30,279 nt of DNA from Pelargonium cotyledonis (lineage: Eukaryota > Streptophyta > Magnoliopsida > Geraniales > Geraniaceae). Shown piece by piece: positions 9,796-20,569 of the stretch (position 1 is the stretch's first letter; each line of letters begins with the position of its first letter). The notes below the pieces were generated by a model. The model was not told the origin of the DNA, made no database searches, and worked only from the letters and a program-made list of their open reading frames with translations. A program made the translations under genes and the position numbers. The stretch covers positions 1 to 30,279 of the forward strand of contig JAYMTA010000373.1 in assembly GCA_036897625.1 (NCBI GenBank), in the 5' to 3' direction.

Positions 9796-11027
9796 ATGAC
9801 AAGCAACAATTTACTGCAAGAAATTGCTGCATCAAGGAGATCTTTGCTTGATGAGGTTTGTTGGATTTTTCTTTGTCCTCTCCTATTTCGACTTCACACA
9901 CAAAACTCGATTCCAATTCTCGTATGGTTGATTAATTAATATTTAATTTGTTTTAGGGACTGCTCGATGAATATTTCATTCGATTGGAGGAGCTGGTAAA
10001 CGAGGAAAATCCGAATTTCATCGAGGAGATCATCACTTTGTATCTCGAGAATACATCAACTCAAGTTACCGAAAAAATGGAGCCTCTCATGTAAGCAACA
10101 CAAAGTTAAAAGTAGTGGAAATCATGTAGACTGGCGGTGAAAATGTCTAGACATTTTTTTTCACAACTTGGTCATTTTATTCTTCTCGACAATTTTTAGA
10201 GAGTCTACAATACTTTTTTATTATTCTTATAATTTTGTCCGCTCGGTTATTCCTATTTGTAATTACGTTGTATAATTAATTATGTGAAATATTGATTATA
10301 TTCATATTTAATGTACCTCTTTTTTTTTCCTAATTAGAATTACAATGTTCAACCAAAAGAGAAGTGTAGAGGAAATCTCAGATGCTAAAAAGAAGATAGA
10401 CACTATTGTCCATGCAATTATTGGGAGCTCTTCAAGGTGAAAATTTTGAAAACAAATTTTAATTACGTTTGGTTTTACAAAATTTATCATCAACTAATTA
10501 ATTATGATAGATTCGTATTGATACGATTAATTGTTGCAATTCTTATAACTATATATACACAGCGTCGGAGCAAAGAAAATCACTCAGGCAGCTACTCTAC
10601 TCAAGGAACAATTCGTCGGTGGCAACAAAGACGGGTATTTACTTATAAACATTAGAAATAATTTAATTTTCTAACTAAATTAGCTATGTTGACAATGGTA
10701 TTTAATTTTACGTACGAATTAATAATTACTTTTAATTTCCATGAACACGAGCAGCGTTACAACTGCCTTTCAGGTGTTGAAGAACGAATTCAACTATTTC
10801 ACGAACAAGGTTACACCATATATCAAGGTAATTATACTAAAACATGTACTTTAGTTGGTGTTTTATCGATAAGTATACGCTAATTAATTATGTTTTTTTA
10901 TTTATCTATACATTGTGTTTGATATTTTCGTTCGGTGTTGCAGCTCCTTCAACTTGCAGGAATAGCGTCGTCTGACGCAGGCACAAATAATGTATCCGGT
11001 GGCTCCAATATGAACAAAGCTGATTAG
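9796..11027 (+). CDS. HPt-D: HPt-like protein, His kept, Lys replaced by Ile
   Basis: Exons are 9796-9855, 9957-10090, 10338-10436, 10563-10634, 10755-10827 and 10944-11027, giving 173 residues. The second exon is close to HPt-A (GLLDEYFIRLEELVNEENPN, then FIEEI). The active-site stretch is IDTIVHAIIGSSSSVGAKKI: His90, Gly and the Ser run are kept, but the Lys three residues after His is Ile. Exon 3 is longer than in the other genes (99 bp against 69-72), adding about ten residues before the His helix. The C-terminal tail is Gly/Ser/Asn-rich. It is the second-best candidate for phosphotransfer after HPt-A. An AATAAA lies at 11070-11075. The 5' end is less certain: TTTGCAG at 9774-9780 may be a 5' UTR splice acceptor. 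Confidence 0.88.
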
Positions 11028-11910
11028 ATTTCGCAATTGTGTGTTTGTTTTGTTGCGGTTTCTACATTGAATAAAATTCAAGAACGGACAGTTTCTCGAA
11101 TAATTTTCTTTGAGTTTATTATTTAGTTTTGATCTTCCATGTAGTATATCTGCTGGAGCAGAAACTAGATAGCTAGATTGATTTGTACTCTGAAATTTCA
11201 TGTGTAACAAATTAATCAGTTTTTGATTATGGGATCTTCGATAAATTTGTTTAAAATGTTAATTAATTGCTTAATTTAAAGCGTTTACTAAAGTTGACAA
11301 ATGCAGTAAATAATTGATTTAATCAAATTTACGGGAAATGATATTGAAACTCATTTGTGCAAATGCGACCACAACAAATTAGTTATACAAATTTAATTTG
11401 GTTCATGTATATTTGATTCATGTATTTTACTATTTGACATGAACTTATGAGTTGTCATGCAATATACACTCATTGTTTATTATGAATATTCATTGTATTT
11501 AATATATACTAAATATGAATTTTTAATATATACTAACAAACAAAATAGGGTCATCAATCATTTAAATAATTGCAAAATATATTAATTTGGGAAAATATTT
11601 ATCATGTAGCGAACGACATGTACAATCATGAAGAAGCGACACATAATATTTACCTACATTTTAATCACGACATATGGGTTTGCAATTTAGTTCATGTCAA
11701 AACTATGCATTTATGCATCTTAGCCTTTTCATGAGTTTTGTGAGGACATTCATGAATTCGGTTCAACACATTACACATGAATTTTGAACATTTATATGCA
11801 TATTGAATAACAACGACTCACTTGCGCGTTTAGTCAAGCTTTCGAGTTTCGATCACTTCTGAATTCATTGATTAGTTGTGTTACTACGTTCGGTTCCTTC
11901 CAAATTCATC
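11028..11910. other. Intergenic between HPt-D and HPt-E
   Basis: AT-rich with no gene seen. It holds the HPt-D 3' UTR and the HPt-E promoter. A weak TATA-like TTATATGC (11792-11799) is about 115 bp before the HPt-E start codon. Confidence 0.5.
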
Positions 11911-12806
11911 ATGTCGGGCCCTTCCTTGAGCTACCAAATCTCCCAAATGAAGAAATTCATGTGCGATGAGGTACGTATTCTTAATATATAGTGTATATAC
12001 ATTCTTTTCTTCTATATTTCGGATGATTATACATAAAAATTTGAATTAACACGTAGGGTTTGATCACAAAAGAAGTGTTCGAAGAGATGGAGACAACGGT
12101 GCCCGATCGCATCCCTACGGTCGTCCATGTATTTTTCACTGGGACTGCTGAACTCATTGCTGAAATGGAGGAATATTTGTAAGTAATATACTGTAATTAA
12201 TTAATTAAATGTTATATTCCATTTTATTTTTCATGAAATTTACAAAATGTGAATACTATGTTTCTAGGGAAGAAAGGCCTATCATTTTTAAAAAGTTTAG
12301 CTTTCCACTCTTTAAGCTCAAAGGAGCTGCTCTGAGGTAAATTATTGAAAAAAAAATCTGTGTTTTTTTAATTGTTTTTAAACTATGTTTGATTAATATT
12401 AACTACATTTACAATTGCAGTATTGGACTGAAGAAAATAAATTCTGTTGTGGACACTTGTAGGGAACAATCCGACAATCGCTACATCGAAGGGTGATTTT
12501 TATACTAAATATGTTGTCGTTTCGTTGTAACTTGTTAAGAAATTTTTGGCGGCGACTGATTTGTTTGATTTTCATGTCTACGGACGAGCGAGCAGCTTCA
12601 AGGAATCGTTCGAGCAGTTGAAGAACACCGTTGCTGAGAGCAAACACACTTTGGAGGCGTATGCTGATGTATGTATATCTTGTAATTTTGTTGTTTTTTC
12701 TTTGTTTCTGCAATACAAAAACACACAATCCTGCTATTTATGTTAACATGTTTGCTTCAATGTATTGCAGCTGGTGGCCCAGCAGGCTTTGAAGTGCAAG
12801 CTCTGA
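11911..12806 (+). CDS. HPt-E: HPt-like protein with His replaced by Phe
   Basis: Exons are 11911-11970, 12057-12178, 12268-12336, 12421-12492, 12596-12668 and 12771-12806, giving 143 residues, the shortest of the five. The stretch FPLFKLKGAALSIGLKKI aligns with HPt-A LLHKLKGSSSSIGANKV, so Phe76 stands at the phospho-accepting His while Lys79 and Gly80 are kept. It should fold as an HPt helix bundle but not accept phosphate. The second exon is shorter than in HPt-A and lacks the QDENNP segment. Splice junctions are in frame throughout; the acceptor of exon 5 (GCGAGCAG) has a poor pyrimidine tract, so that junction is the least sure. AATAAA is at 12961-12966. Like HPt-B it is a candidate pseudo-HPt; the inhibitory role is inference. 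Confidence 0.85.
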
Positions 12807-13136
12807 AGAAAATTGGCACTAGGAGAAGAAAATATAAATCAATACAGCTTCAGTAATCGTCGAGTTGTTTCTTGGAATCTGGAATTCATAGATAGATAGT
12901 TTATATCGCTACTTTTTTCATTGTATGATCATCGTTAGACCGGCTACTGATTTCGATATCAATAAAACTTTATATTAAGTACCAAGATACAACAAATTCT
13001 CATAATATTGTACCTGAAAATGTGTCTCTAAACTGCATCATTGGCTAGAAACAGAGCTGGAGTGTACCGCTTCTCCATGATTTTCCCGGGCAATTACACT
13101 GTTGTACGCGTTTATTTGTATTTCCAGTGAGCATCC
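12807..13136. other. Convergent 3' region between HPt-E and Rit1
   Basis: Holds the 3' UTR of HPt-E (AATAAA at 12961) and, on the other strand, that of the Rit1 gene. No coding region seen. Confidence 0.5.
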
Positions 13137-15994
13137 CTACATTGTGCTGGGTGCGGATGGAGTATGCGAACTAGGTCTTCCTCCGCTAAGGAAACTATAG
13201 ACCTGTTTCAGATTTCCTCGGGATGGCCGGGCTTTTATTGCAAATTTACATAAAAATACAAGTCGTCGTCGCATTTCCCATTTAGTTATGTGTGTCTCAG
13301 AGAAGGATTTCCCATCATCAAAGGTTCCTACAATAAAAAGGTTAATGCTCAGAGAAGGTAAAAGATTAAATAGCAATGTCGAGCAACCAGATTTCTGTCC
13401 TGTTTTTCTGTCATTGTATGTTTGCTGTAAATGAATATATGTATCAAACTCGAACAAGAAGATATGGGAAGCATACTTCCGTCATCAAACAATGCGGTCA
13501 AGATTGCTAGACAAACGCATACACTAATGTCCTCCCCTGGAAGCAGATGACATAACATTGTATTAGCATGTTCACAATAGTATTCTGTTAATTCCATGAG
13601 TAATTAGTAGTTGTTCATGCATTAATAATACATAGAACAAACAGACATTGTCATCTCACACTAGTAATTCAATCCAAAACGAGTAACTGGGCTAGGTGAC
13701 ATTCAAGAGTATTTACCATTCTGACAGAAAACAAGAAGTGTTTTCCCCTTCCTAAGATTCAGCTTTGCAAAGTTTACAGCAGATGCTAGATTGTTCCGTA
13801 AGGAAAACCGATCCAACTTAGAGTTCTGTGCAGCAAAATGTCAAAGAAGTGAGTAGCAAACCAAGGTTAATAAAAAGTTTAATATGAGAATCATCTATTA
13901 ATTCCCTGTCATACTCACCACAATAGGAAGATGCAGATATGCTTCGTTGTTCAGATAGCATGCAGAGAAGGAATCCCGATCACAATTCATTACGCAGTCA
14001 ACACAAGTAGTATTAGCAGCTGCATAAGGATGAGAAAAGGCAGAAGATATCAGGAATTACACAACTGCTCCAAGTACCTTATTCATGATAACAAGGAAAG
14101 TAATTAAGATGAAATACCAGCAAGAGCTGTGCCAACTGCAATATTAGTTGTTCCCAACCAAAACACCGTGCTATCATCATCACAGAACTGAATATCATTC
14201 TTAATGTCTAAATTGTCCAAAGACAATACTGGTTCCACATAAGAAGGATCACTAGTACTATTCAACGACTTTGGGGGTTTCAGAGTAACCTGAGGAGCAT
14301 CCTGCCCTCTTTGAGCACGATATACCCTGTCCTTTTCTACCATATTAGCCACCTTCTGGTTACACATATCAGGCCCTGAGTTTATAATATCATAGACGTT
14401 ATTCCAGAAAAGATCAGGGGATAGGCCCCTTGCCCAGCTTTCTTCATCATCTCCTGCACCTGGTATGTAGTTCCAGCTAAATTCTGATGTAGTCCGATGC
14501 TGAATTACGCCAGTTGAGGAAGAGGCTGAAACAAGTATGATAGGCGTGAAATCCCAGGAATCATGATCAGGTACTTCATTCAACCAAATGACAGTTTTTT
14601 GTGAGATCCATAGCGGGCGTAAGGGCTTTTGCAAGCAAGATGCAAGAGAGGCAATATCAGCTCCACTGGCTTCTAACTCTTTGGTCCATCCTTCTAAGCG
14701 TTCCTCTATAGATGCTCTCTCTGTTTTGGACACCCAGAGAGGCAGATGCAGCGAAGCATCCCATTCATGAGAAGCCTGCCTTGTATTTTCAACATGTTGA
14801 TCAGAAGTCTCTGATTCCTAATCAAAGCAATACTGGCAAGAGTAAGTATGTTCATCTACATATATGCCCAAATAAGCACAAAAATATGAAACACCAAACA
14901 GTATTTGGGAAATGGTTTGGTTTGTTGCTATAAGCCCAAATGTAACGAATGCTGAACATCACAGTTTTTGTCAAACATGTTGAAACATTAAAATAAGTCA
15001 CCAAAAAGGATGAATTTGTGATTTAACACAGCCTCTGAAAGTAGCTCATATACAGCAAGGTTTCAGCATGAATATACATATGTCGGTTCAAATATATGCT
15101 TATTCATAAATATTTGTCGCAAGCATTACTAAGTAATCACTTAAAAATGATCTATAAAATGCCCTCCAATCACCAAATGCATTGAAATTTTTTTCGTGCA
15201 TCCAAGACAAAGAACAGTAGTTCTCAAGACGAACATAACACTTCAAACTAAATAGCAGGAATAGAATTTTACATGATTATCCGAATTAACACCCTCCGTC
15301 AGCGTATCATGATCCTGCATTCTGCTCCTATGATTGACAATGGCCCGATTAAACACACAAGTCCAAATGGGAATGGTCTTGGACATGCTATCAGGAAACC
15401 GCTTTCCTTTCCGAGTCGAATCCACAATAATACATCCTCCCTTCTGTCCTATCAATCAACAAATACACAAATAAGAAACCCTCCAAACAACATAACCAAT
15501 AACACAAAACTCAAAAGCCACAGCAATGAGATACCATCACATAAAAAAGCAATTTTTATTTTCAATGGAAATGAGCAAATGCCCAGAGCACCACCGAATT
15601 ACAAATCAGTAACCGAAATCAACGATTACCCACGATAATGCAATACAAACTCAAAGCTTAAAAACGAAGGAGAAGCTGAAAATTGAGGAATAGGGTTTTG
15701 GGGGCACCAACCAGCAAGGTGGGCGACATGGAGGTTGAGGCGGGAGGTGTTGAAAGACCAGTTGTTGGTGTGGCCATCGGTGGATTTGAAGTAGCAAGTG
15801 GAGTGAAATTTCGAGGAGTACCAGAGACCACATCGGAGATTCGCAAGAAGAGGGAGTTCCGGCCATAACTGGGAGATCTCGCCGACGAAGACTGAGTCGT
15901 CGTGGATAGATCTCAGAGCGTTGTAGAGAGTGTTTTCTCTGCGTTTTATGGTTCTCGCGGCTCTGTATATACTCAGCTTGTTCTCGTCCTCCAT
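13137..15994 (-). CDS. Rit1-type initiator tRNA 2'-O-ribosyl phosphate transferase
   Basis: Minus-strand exons, in coding order, are 15994-15712, 15448-15273, 14817-14118, 14019-13919, 13825-13717, 13536-13477 and 13327-13137. The phases agree and give 539 residues, about full family length. Family enzymes transfer ribosyl phosphate from PRPP to A64 of initiator tRNA-Met, keeping it out of elongation. Landmarks are LRCGLWYS and CYFKSTDGH in exon 1, GGCIIVDSTRKGKRFPDSMS then KTIPIW in exon 2, LWISQKTVIWLNEV in exon 3, and a phosphatase-like loop LLVFCQNGGEDISVCV with Cys near residue 454. ARPSRGNLKQVYSFL closes the protein. The start is the ATG at 15994-15992, which gives MEDENKL. Exon 6 to 7 joins as DDGRTFDDGK; that junction was chosen by phase and is the least certain. 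Confidence 0.9.
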
Positions 15995-16389
15995 GGAACC
16001 GCCTGTACCAAGGTTTCAGTAGGTTTCGTCGGAGAGACACGAATGTGCTCTTGTCCGCGCATGGAACCTAAAACGACGGCGTTTTGAAAATTTCCTAATT
16101 TCCTAATTCGAAAATTTGAATGTTGTAAAAGAGAAAGCATTAAAGCTTGTGAATCAAGAAAGTTTCCTAATTTACTAAATCCTAATTCGAAAATTTGAAT
16201 GTTGGAAAAGAGAAAGCTTTAAGCTTGTGAATCAAGAAAGTTTCCTATTTTCCTAAACCCTAATTCTTAATATAATATCTGACATTGTTGTTTCCTATAT
16301 ATATCTGTATCTCCACCTTCCTCTGTTTCATCTTCATTGAAGTCTCTCTGTTTTTCTCTGTTTCAAAACATCCATAACTATCTTTGGCT
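15995..16389. promoter_or_regulatory. Bidirectional promoter region between Rit1 and the 150-residue gene
   Basis: Rit1 (minus) and the gene at 16390 (plus) start 395 bp apart and diverge, so they share this region. It contains the 79-bp tandem duplication at 16101-16251 and a TATA box, TATATATAT (16296-16304), about 86 bp before the plus-strand start. No TATA was noted toward Rit1. Confidence 0.6.
16101..16251. repeat. 79-bp tandem duplication in the shared promoter
   Basis: Copy 1 starts at 16101 and copy 2 at 16180. Both read TCCTAATTCGAAAATTTGAA, then TGTTG, AAAAGAGAAAGC, AAGCTTGTGAATCAAGAAAG and TTTCCTA. Only a few bases differ, so the duplication is fairly recent. Confidence 0.88.
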
Positions 16390-16842
16390 ATGGCTGCTCA
16401 AGAAGATTGTGAAGAAGGCTATGGCTCGAACGGCGAGGAATATGAGTGTTTCTGCGAAGAACATAGAAAGAGAAGGAGGGTCGAAGACCCGGATTGCGAG
16501 GAGCGACCCATTCACACTCGTCATCCTTATAAATTCATGGAGGCCACTGACCTTAGCACCTGGAGACAGAGAGCCAAGAGGTTGAACCAGAGTTACATGG
16601 CTGATTCCCGCGTTGTTGCCAAGAAGTTTCAGTCCAAGAACTCTGTTTATGCTGATCAAGAATCACCAGAGCAACAATTCTGTGGCAAGGAGAGATTGGG
16701 AAAGCACGTTGAGTGTCTGGTCAAGATCAGGAATGTAAGGGATCAATGGAGGAAGCTGCAGGAGGAAGAAACTCGGCTCCGGCAGATGCAAGATCAGTTG
16801 ATTCAAGAATATGACCAATTGATGAAGTTATGGCACTGCTAA
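16390..16842 (+). CDS. Unrecognised 150-residue protein with basic patch and C-terminal coiled coil
   Basis: A single open exon starting at the ATG 16390-16392, 86 bp after a TATA box. I do not recognise the family. Residues 4-25 are acidic with several Cys and Tyr (EDCEEGYGS, EEYECFCEEH). They are followed by a basic cluster RKRRR that could be a nuclear import signal. The middle has ATDLSTWRQRAKRLNQSY. The last 45 or so residues (NVRDQWRKLQEEETRLRQMQ, then DQLIQEYDQLMKLW) are charged and heptad-like, a likely coiled coil. The protein ends LWHC. There is no signal peptide or membrane segment. A small nuclear or scaffold protein is plausible but not shown. Confidence 0.7.
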   Translation: MAAQEDCEEGYGSNGEEYECFCEEHRKRRRVEDPDCEERPIHTRHPYKFMEATDLSTWRQRAKRLNQSYMADSRVVAKKFQSKNSVYADQESPEQQFCGKERLGKHVECLVKIRNVRDQWRKLQEEETRLRQMQDQLIQEYDQLMKLWHC

Positions 16843-16993
16843 ATTCAATCTGTTATTGTTATTATTAGTATGTTATATATGTAAAGACTTTCAGTTTCTT
16901 GATATTGGCACTTGAGCTTCTTGAACAATGTAATTTGTCAAATATCAATACAAAGTTACAAACCAATAATAAAGTTCCAAACCCTAATGTTCT

Positions 16994-19085
16994 CTAAGAT
17001 TTTCTGTTGTTGCTGTTCAAAGCAGCATTCTTTAATCCGGAGGAGACGCTTGTCGCCGGATTGATTGCCTTTCGAATCTTGAAGATGTTCCATGCTGTAT
17101 TAGCACAGTGCCCTGCAGTTGCTAGTGCATCTCTTGTTGCCTCACCAGCATTTTCTCCATATCTGTTGCTCAAAAAACAAGATCATGATTCATGAGTACA
17201 ATGCATATTCAGTACTTTTGTTTTGCTATTTAGAATTTTTTTTTTTTTTTTATGTTTCAGAACTTTACCTATTAGAGGCCATTCTGGTAGCAGCAGATGA
17301 GGTTGCTGTGAAGGCTTGTTTTTCAGCAACCTCAGCTGCATCAAAAATCTTGTCTGAAATTGCAAGAAACAATGTTAATCATTCATGTTTGCTACTTCTT
17401 TGTTAAACACAAACATGGTTAATGTTTCTGGAACTTACTGACAGCATCAAGTGAAGCTAAGAGGACCTCTCCAGGAACCATGGACAAAAATGCCTTCCCA
17501 GCTTGGGACTTAACTATGGGCTTCATCACTGAACCAGTGACTAAACCAACTCCATCAAGCATTGTCTTGCTTATCTTCTCTGTCATCTTCGACATCATTC
17601 GAACACTATAGTTTATGCAGTTTTTGAAAAACAATGTAAGAAACAACCATGTTGTATCTACTAAGAAACAAGGGTCAATGGCGAATGGGGTACCGTTTTA
17701 TGCTTTTGTTTAGTTGGCTCTTATTTGTGTTGCCATTACTTTTTCTTCCTCTAGCACCATTTTTGTCCTCTGCAGCACCAGTTAGAATCATTTCACCTCC
17801 CTTTTGAACCTGTTTTTCCCCAATTCCTTAACATCATGACATGTTTTTTCTACTCAAGAAACCACTCCAATTATGGGAAATAAACTGATATGGATCAAAG
17901 AGAAATGCTTTGGAAATTGTTAAACTTAACACCAACCCAAAAGGGTAAGTAACTAGTATATCAAGTGGCGATCTTCAAACAACGGATTCTGCACGTGACC
18001 AAAAAGGGAACAACAAATACGGATCACTATGCCCAATCCAAAGTTTAAACTCATATGTGGAGAACTCAACAAGTATATCAAGTGGTGACGGTTTTCACAT
18101 TCTTTCGACATGGGATATATATATTAAGAGAAATGAAGTGCTTATTTCACTATGTTTTCTCTGGTATGCACATGTTTTCTGGTTCTTGTGGAAACAAAAA
18201 AAAAAAACAAGAGGTGAAACAATAGTGATGCAAAGTTTCTAACTTACTGTCAAGCATTTCATTAGTTGAATATAGGTGTAAATGTGATGCTACTTTTGTC
18301 ACTTTCTCCATCATTGTGTTGACTAATTAGTATCAAAATCCATTTGAATATTTTTATTACTGCTCATGTTTTCTCCTTTTGCCTTTCAACAATCAAAAAA
18401 GCCTTTACAAGAAACCTAACAGAACAACTAAAGATATTTTTGTGATTATCAAGAATATGTTGTGTTGATTCATATTAAAACAAACCTGGTTGGTGTAAGC
18501 ATTGCTAACAATGAACATCCCTCTGACAATCTGGCCAGTCCCTCCAGCAATAGCCCTTGCCAAGACCCCATTATAGTCCTCAATTCTTGGAGCAAACTCC
18601 TTCCAGTCAACATCATTGTTCCTCTTATTAGAAGCAGCAGAGAAGCAAGAATGGTCCTTGAGAAACTGATCCAGCAAGCTCAAGCTGCTTCTTTGTTGCT
18701 CAGAGAAGGTGACACCATAGCTGAGAGGGTCTCCATCTTTAATGGGCAATGAGAATAGGTAGTGGAAAGAGCCTAGCTTCACCACAGGCTCATCTTTTGT
18801 CAAAGGCCACTGAAGATCCTCACCAACTTTTATGGTGGTGGCAAGACAAAGATTGCCATCAGAGATTTGGAGAAGCTCGAAACCGCCTTTCGCTAGCTCC
18901 ACAGCCTCTCCTTCTTCCATGAGGTAAACTATGCATTCTGGGATTTGCAAGAGAACCTGGTGCTTGAGGTTCTTGGTTTGTGGCTGTGCTGTGTTGATGT
19001 TGTTGTATTGGTGATGTTCTGGTGGTGGGGATGAGAAATTGGTTGTGGTTTTGGAGCTGCTGCTACTGAACTTGAAACAACCCAT
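16994..19085 (-). CDS. Senescence/dehydration-associated protein (ERD7-like)
   Basis: Minus-strand exons, in coding order, are 19085-18486, 17809-17694, 17605-17439, 17353-17269 and 17162-16994, giving 378 residues. The long first exon holds the N-terminal region ([20 protein letters not shown] ... [18 protein letters not shown]) and the start of the C-terminal senescence domain ([31 protein letters not shown]). It continues with [40 protein letters not shown] and [20 protein letters not shown]. Family members are plant proteins induced by drying, cold or ageing; ERD7 binds membrane lipids. The protein starts Met-Gly-Cys, followed by a Ser-rich stretch, which fits N-myristoylation at Gly2 and palmitoylation at Cys3 and so membrane attachment. 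That modification is inference from sequence. Confidence 0.9.
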
Positions 19086-20569
19086 TTTCTTGGTTTTGAG
19101 TTGTTGATTTGTGTTGAAGAGAAGAAGGAAGTGTTGAAGAAAAGAAAGTAGTGAGGTTCTTGCAGAAGAGAAAGTGAAGTTGTGTGCTGTGGAAGTGTTG
19201 GGATAGATTCCAAGTTTTGTGAGTAACTTTATTCCATTCTTATTGGGAGAAAGCTAAGTTTGTGTGTGGCTTTCGGTGGAGGAAATGAAAATTTTGAAAA
19301 ACAGGAACCAATTGAGATTTGCTGTGATGGTTTTGTTGGGTGCATAGTACTAGTCCACTAATGGTTCATATTATGAGATCCTTGAGCAGATCCGTACACT
19401 TGCGATTGGCTACTTTTAAGTCGTTTTGTCAAACCTAAACCATCTTTAGTGATATGATACTTTTTTATTTGGTTATCAATATGTATAACTTTAGTTCTAT
19501 ATTTCTCACGTCGAAGAAAAAACTTAAAATTCATTTTACGCTTCTTTTTTTAAAATTTAAGAAGTGCTTGTTTTGTATATTTTACTTGTCTGCTGCAGAA
19601 GTTAACGTCTTTAAACATTCAACTAGAAGTTGATTGACTGTTAAGGAACGGGAAAACGACTTTCACACAATGAAAGTCTGCAAGCCAAATGCCAGAAGCA
19701 TTCTTTAGACGAGGTTGGAGACACTACAAGATGTTCTGTGAGTATTTTAAACCCAAATTGTCTACGATTTAGCAATATAGTGTTAAGATGTGATATTTGT
19801 TTTGGTTTTGTTAACCAAGAAAAAAACATAGTACGATTACTCATAGACGATATTTATCAAAGTCAAATTCATAAATACATGCTTTTGCTATATACAATAA
19901 ATCGGTCTAATTTGTAGTTTCACGGTCAATCTTCAGTCAACAAACTTAGGTGGGATATAGGCCAATATCATATTTTTAGTATATACAATAAACCGGTCCA
20001 ATTTACGGTCGACTTGTTCAGCCGGGTCTTATTGATGCTCGAACATCTGACCAATCACAATATCTCAATAAATCAACAGCGAAATCAGTATCAAATTTGA
20101 TTTACAACTGGAAAGAGAGTGTGGAGCACAAGCCAACGAATCTGCATCTGAGCACACTCTACGGAGCCATCGTCGCTAAATCGAAGGCTAAAGCATCAAA
20201 TCAGCTCTCTGTTACAGGTTCGCAATCTGTAGCTTCATTTTGGTCTCTCGCTTTTCTATATTCGGATCAATCTGTACTTCCCAAAACCTCACTTTAAACC
20301 CTCTATTTCTCGCATTTTCTCACTCACCAAACACAACCATGATCGCATACTGGGTCCCTTACTACTGGATAGCCATGACAAATAATTCTCTTTCAGAAGC
20401 TAGAGAATCACTTTGGAGCTTCTTTACTGATCCACGCTAAAAAAAAAGTTGTCTTTTTGTGTTGGAAGTGTATTTTTCTTTAGATTTCTGATTAATGGTT
20501 TGCTTTTAGAGTCCTAACAAGTTTAGTTTTTTCTTGTTTTCATGCAGTTCTTGGAGCTGAGTTTAAGCT
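19086..20569. other. Divergent intergenic region, ERD7-like to cytochrome b5-like
   Basis: Holds the 5' UTRs and promoters of both genes. A 25-30-bp direct repeat occurs at 19889-19913 and 19980-20010. The cytochrome b5-like transcript probably begins near 20080-20150 and has a 5' UTR intron (donor after 20217, acceptor ending 20547); this is inferred from splice-like sites only. No other gene seen. Confidence 0.5.
19889..20010. repeat. Direct repeat upstream of the cytochrome b5-like gene
   Basis: TATATACAATAAATCGGTCT followed by AATTTGT in copy 1 (19889) recurs as TATATACAATAAACCGGTCC with AATTTACGGTC in copy 2 (19980), 91 bp apart. Confidence 0.7.

Larger units (their letters stand above)
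3524..12806 (+). other. Tandem cluster of five HPt (AHP-like) genes
   Basis: Five genes on one strand start at 3524, 5113, 7354, 9796 and 11911, with intergenic gaps of about 0.5-1.4 kb. Each has six exons with phases 0,2,2,2,0. The first exon ends in E before a second exon starting G-L/I, exon 3 ends inside the active-site helix, and exon 4 is exactly 72 bp in all five. The shared structure shows they arose by tandem duplication. Protein sequences have diverged strongly, most of all around the phospho-accepting His. Start contexts are alike (ATCATG in A, B, C and E). Confidence 0.92.

Noticed and set aside
15273-15638. Plus-strand open frame of 121 codons opposite the Rit1 gene
   Set aside because: It overlaps a well-supported Rit1 exon on the other strand and the adjoining intron, has no domain features, and is Asn/Ser-rich as expected for antisense reading.
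16384-16389. An upstream TTG as the start of the 150-residue protein
   Set aside because: A plant gene with an ATG six bases later and a well-placed TATA box does not need a non-ATG start.
16378-16659. Minus-strand open frame of 93 codons opposite the 150-residue gene
   Set aside because: It is antisense to a frame with a TATA box and sensible protein composition, and has no promoter of its own.
18462-18752. Plus-strand open frame of 96 codons in the ERD7-like first exon
   Set aside because: Shadow of the senescence-domain coding strand.
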